Positions 60,990-64,000 of a stretch of 64,000 bases of DNA are shown here, piece by piece. Within the stretch, counting starts at the first letter, position 1. Each line of letters begins with the position of its first letter. Location of the stretch: contig CM060194.1 in the NCBI GenBank assembly GCA_030549335.1, positions 36,535,171 through 36,599,170 on the forward strand. The letters are read 5' to 3'. The position numbers were made by a program, and so were the translations under genes. This DNA comes from Pontederia crassipes. Its lineage: Eukaryota; Streptophyta; Magnoliopsida; Commelinales; Pontederiaceae. Under the pieces are notes generated by a model. That model was not told where the DNA came from. It searched no databases and saw only the letters and a list, made by a program, of their open reading frames with translations.

Positions 60990-62560
60990 CTTCTTGTAAC
61001 TTTATTCTTTTAATTTTTTTTCAACATTTTTTTTCTTTGGGGGTTCAAGTTTCTCTTTTTCTCTTTCTTTCAACTTTAAGCTCAATAGGCACTTAAGAGT
61101 TTAACAAAGAGGCAATTATTATCAAGGATAAAAAAATTGAGCATGAACAATAATTCATTGTCCAAATATTCGTAGTTCTACTTAGCAACTTTCAACATTC
61201 CAAATTACCCAAAACTAAGGCAATAAATGTTAGAATAATAGTGCTTTGAATTTACTTGAACAATACTTGAAAAATAAGTAAATGCTAAAACGTGAGAAAA
61301 TAAGATGTAATTTTCAATTATGCATGATATTCTTAATTTTGTTTTTAAAAAAATATGATATGCTAAGCAAATATGCAACTAGTAGATGAGACATGATGGG
61401 AACATGAGCATGTAATGCAATATAAAAAGGCATGATGCATGAAATTGCACACTCCCTCAAGCTTGAATTCAACATTGTCTCCAATGTTGAAAATCAAATC
61501 CGTAGGAAAAAACATGAACATGACAATGAAAATATAAAAAAGAAAAGAAAAGAAAAGAATATAACTTGATTTGGCTCAAGTCATATGGATGTGGAAGTTA
61601 CAGGAAGAAGCCACAAAAAGTCAATAATGTCCTAGTCAATATAAATTTGTATCTCTGTTTGGCGTGTGATGTGCTCCCTTATAAGAGCATGACATTGTTC
61701 TTCTTGAAATGTCTTGGAATGGACCCGTGATATACCACATAATGCCCCATGACAAATAGATAATAGTCTATGAAGAAAGAAAAAAATATATGAAATTTCA
61801 ATTAATTAAGTTTGTGACCTGAAGAGACATGTTAAAAATTAGAAACATAAAATAAAAATGGAAACTAATGAAACTAAGCGATCAATAAGAAATGAAGAAC
61901 TACTAATTTAACTAAATATAAAGTAAAAGGAAAAATATCTAAACTATAAGTTCAAGGTTGAGAAAAAGTAGTTCTAAGTTTAAAGTCACTAGCTCGATTT
62001 TAACATAGCATATGTTGTGAGTAATCTAAATTTATCAATTAAAATAAATATGAGTAAATATAAAATTAAAGAACAATCTCATCAGATCTAATTAAGGTGA
62101 TCGTGAATACTCATCATGATGAATCTTATGTGCCGATGTCATTATGAGGCAATGGTGGCTCTTCATGTACAACAACCTTTTGAGGTGGAAGTTGAGAGTT
62201 GTGTTGTTGATGAGCTTGGATCGTCGAGTGGTGCTTCAGTCTCCATTATAAAGATATTGTTGGGAAAGATTGTATTTGATGTCGGTGAAGAGATTTTCTC
62301 CTTCAAAGATGTTGTAGATATTGTTAATTGATGTAAGGAGATGTGCATTTATGTGCAACCAACGGTTTGTGGTTTTCTTTTGTCTCTGGGTGGTGTCTGA
62401 ATTGGAGACCGCACTATAGTAGTGATAGGAACTTTCAAAGGCGGCCCCTTCTTTGAATCTTCCCAATTTTTATAATGTATTTGTTTGTCTTCTTGACACA
62501 CCATTGAATAGTTGTTCTCGTTGAAAATTTTGCTTCTGGGTGCCATCTTCTTTGATATAA
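60990..62560. other. AT-rich repeat debris with small unrecognised frames
   Basis: CACACTCCCTCAAGCTTGAA at about 61448 resembles the non-coding text common in plant LTR elements and may continue the debris found before the LINE, which would make the LINE a nested insertion. Two adjoining minus frames at 62163-62546 (starting MAPRSKIFNENNYS) were not recognised; a gag-like origin is possible but unsupported. Confidence 0.35.
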
Positions 62561-62829
62561 ACTGGAATTGTATATAACTTAAATTTCTTTTTACTCTTTA
62601 GATAAAAAAGTTTAGACTAGATGTAATTAAAATCTTAAGTTTTATGCAATTTATCCAAATATTTACTATGATGCGGGTCACACTATAATAAACATAATGA
62701 TATATTTCTTTTACCATATGCTTAATTACAAGGAAAACGAGAAATATAGTTGAGGAATAGCATATACATTTTAGCGTTAACGTTTGTTGGATGATGCATT
62801 AATAAAAAATAAATATACAATTATTCTTA

Positions 62830-63120
62830 TCTGAACAGAAAAATCGATATTTTCCACGGTGTGAACCATCACAAATTGTGAAGAATCCATCTGAAAATAA
62901 ACTTTGCGACGAATTTTCCGATTGAAACCAATCATTCTAAAATTGCTTGTCGCAAATATTTTTCGGTGGGTAATATAAATTTGTTGGAAGTTCCTGCGGT
63001 CGGAGTCGACCCTTACTATGAAAAGTTCTCATGGCTTGGCTCGTGAGAACACGGCTCGAACCTTCCATCGTTCAAGCCGTGGATAGTTCCTATGGTCAAA
63101 ATCGTCGAAAATATGGATTT
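62830..63120. mobile_element. possible degenerate CACTA subterminal region
   Basis: Short mirrored motifs (GGTGTGAACCATC, TTGCGACGAA/TTGTCGCAA, GGCTCG/CGAGCC, TTCAAGCCGT, AAATCGTCGAAAAT) recur within 290 bp, as in the block at 3718-3965. No CACTA terminus was found. Confidence 0.35.
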
Positions 63121-64000
63121 TTTTAAAAAATAAATAAAGTCAAAAAATTAAAAGAGTTAGACATCTAGTTATTATGATTAATGTATTATGTAATCCATAA
63201 AACAAAATTTTAGAACTTTTATTGGATTAGTGGGATAACATAAAGATGGTGTTAAAGGGAGTGCTCGATATTGACTAAAATTTTTTCTAACTTTATCCGA
63301 CAGCTTATTAAGTAGTAACATTGAAAAGAAAAAAAATGTGTAAATTTCTGCTATCATCCTTCAACTTACGGAGTATTTAATCCAATTTCACTTTATAACA
63401 TTGCGGTCATCTAACTTTAGAAACGTTTCAGCCACAATTATCACGACTAGTTATCGTCAATCAATCCCAATAGTTCGCTAAGGTAGATGCTTATGTGATA
63501 TATCATCAATAGTTTCTCTCTCATTCACGTCAAATTTAAAAAAATAAAAAATTTTACGTCAACATTTTTCTTTCTTCTCTATCCAAACTTAATTTGCGAT
63601 GTGCATGATTGTTCAATCTTTCAAAATTTTCAAACACAATCATTCAACTTTATAAAATTTTAGTCAAAATAATAATAAAACAAAAAATCAAATAAAAAAC
63701 TAAAGACAGTTGGATCAACACGATTTGGGCACGACCCAATTAGGTTGGGTCATTCATTTTTTACCTGTATTAAATATATAGTACTATAATATAAATTATG
63801 AAAATAAAACATTAGAAAAATAAAATACAAAGTACATTCTTTTGTCCTAAAATTTGGACTAAAAAATATTATAATATATGATATTATGATTATTAGATAT
63901 ATGATAAAATTATATATATAATTATAATGTATGATTAAAGATTTAAATATATAAAAAATAAAAAACATCATGGTTATGATTTGACTCAGCACCCCCGTTG
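63121..64000. other. AT-rich terminal stretch, nothing recognised
   Basis: No coding or RNA gene. The text CTATCATCCTTCAACTTACGG at about 63351 resembles terminal sequences of some plant MITEs, but no mirrored end was established. Confidence 0.4.

Noticed and set aside
62680-62705. CACACTATAATAAAC as a CACTA terminal repeat
   Set aside because: Lacks the CACTACAAGAAA consensus and has no partner end.

Overview
This is a nuclear segment of a flowering-plant genome: AT-rich, with long gene-poor stretches, spliced genes, plant-type LTR retrotransposons (Ty1/copia and Ty3/gypsy), an L1-like LINE, CACTA-type DNA transposon debris, a Mutator-type MITE and two copies of a SINE resembling the angiosperm Au family. 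The species cannot be fixed from the sequence. Nothing points to a bacterial, viral or organellar origin.

Only two host genes are well supported. One is a single-exon DUF1191 type I membrane protein (25151-26095, +). The other is a two-exon gene for the small complex I subunit NDUFA1/MWFE (38112-38472, -), which shows up only when a 160-bp intron is removed. They face each other, tail to tail, about 12 kb apart, and a copia element lies between them. From memory, the same two families are neighbours in Arabidopsis (AT3G08600/AT3G08610), so this may be old microsynteny stretched by retrotransposon insertion.

Layout: 1-3975 GC-rich minisatellites and a decayed CACTA (Transposase_24-type) gene with its subterminal repeats; 3976-4526 a near-perfect 551-bp inverted repeat made of two CACTA ends back to back plus mirrored flank; 4455-13131 an old gypsy element (-) with 1.6-1.8 kb LTRs; 13953-17121 a solo LTR with a 5-bp target duplication, an internal tandem duplication and a nested SINE; 17189-17383 a long ATC/ATT microsatellite; 17841-22137 copia element A (-); 22138-30051 host gene 1, a second SINE and intergenic DNA; 30057-34791 copia element B (-); 34797-40400 intergenic DNA and host gene 2; about 40415-44645 a second gypsy element (+); 44650-50142 AT-rich DNA with a Mutator-type MITE at its end; 50950-53830 copia element C (+); 55740-60980 a LINE (+); 60990-64000 AT-rich repeat debris with a possible degenerate CACTA end.

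The genes do not form a pathway. The window is mainly a record of nested transposition. Its most unusual structure is the CACTA-centred inverted repeat at 3976-4526. The clearest time marker is the SINE at 14606-14806, whose pre-insertion site survives in the neighbouring tandem copy at 15382-15400.
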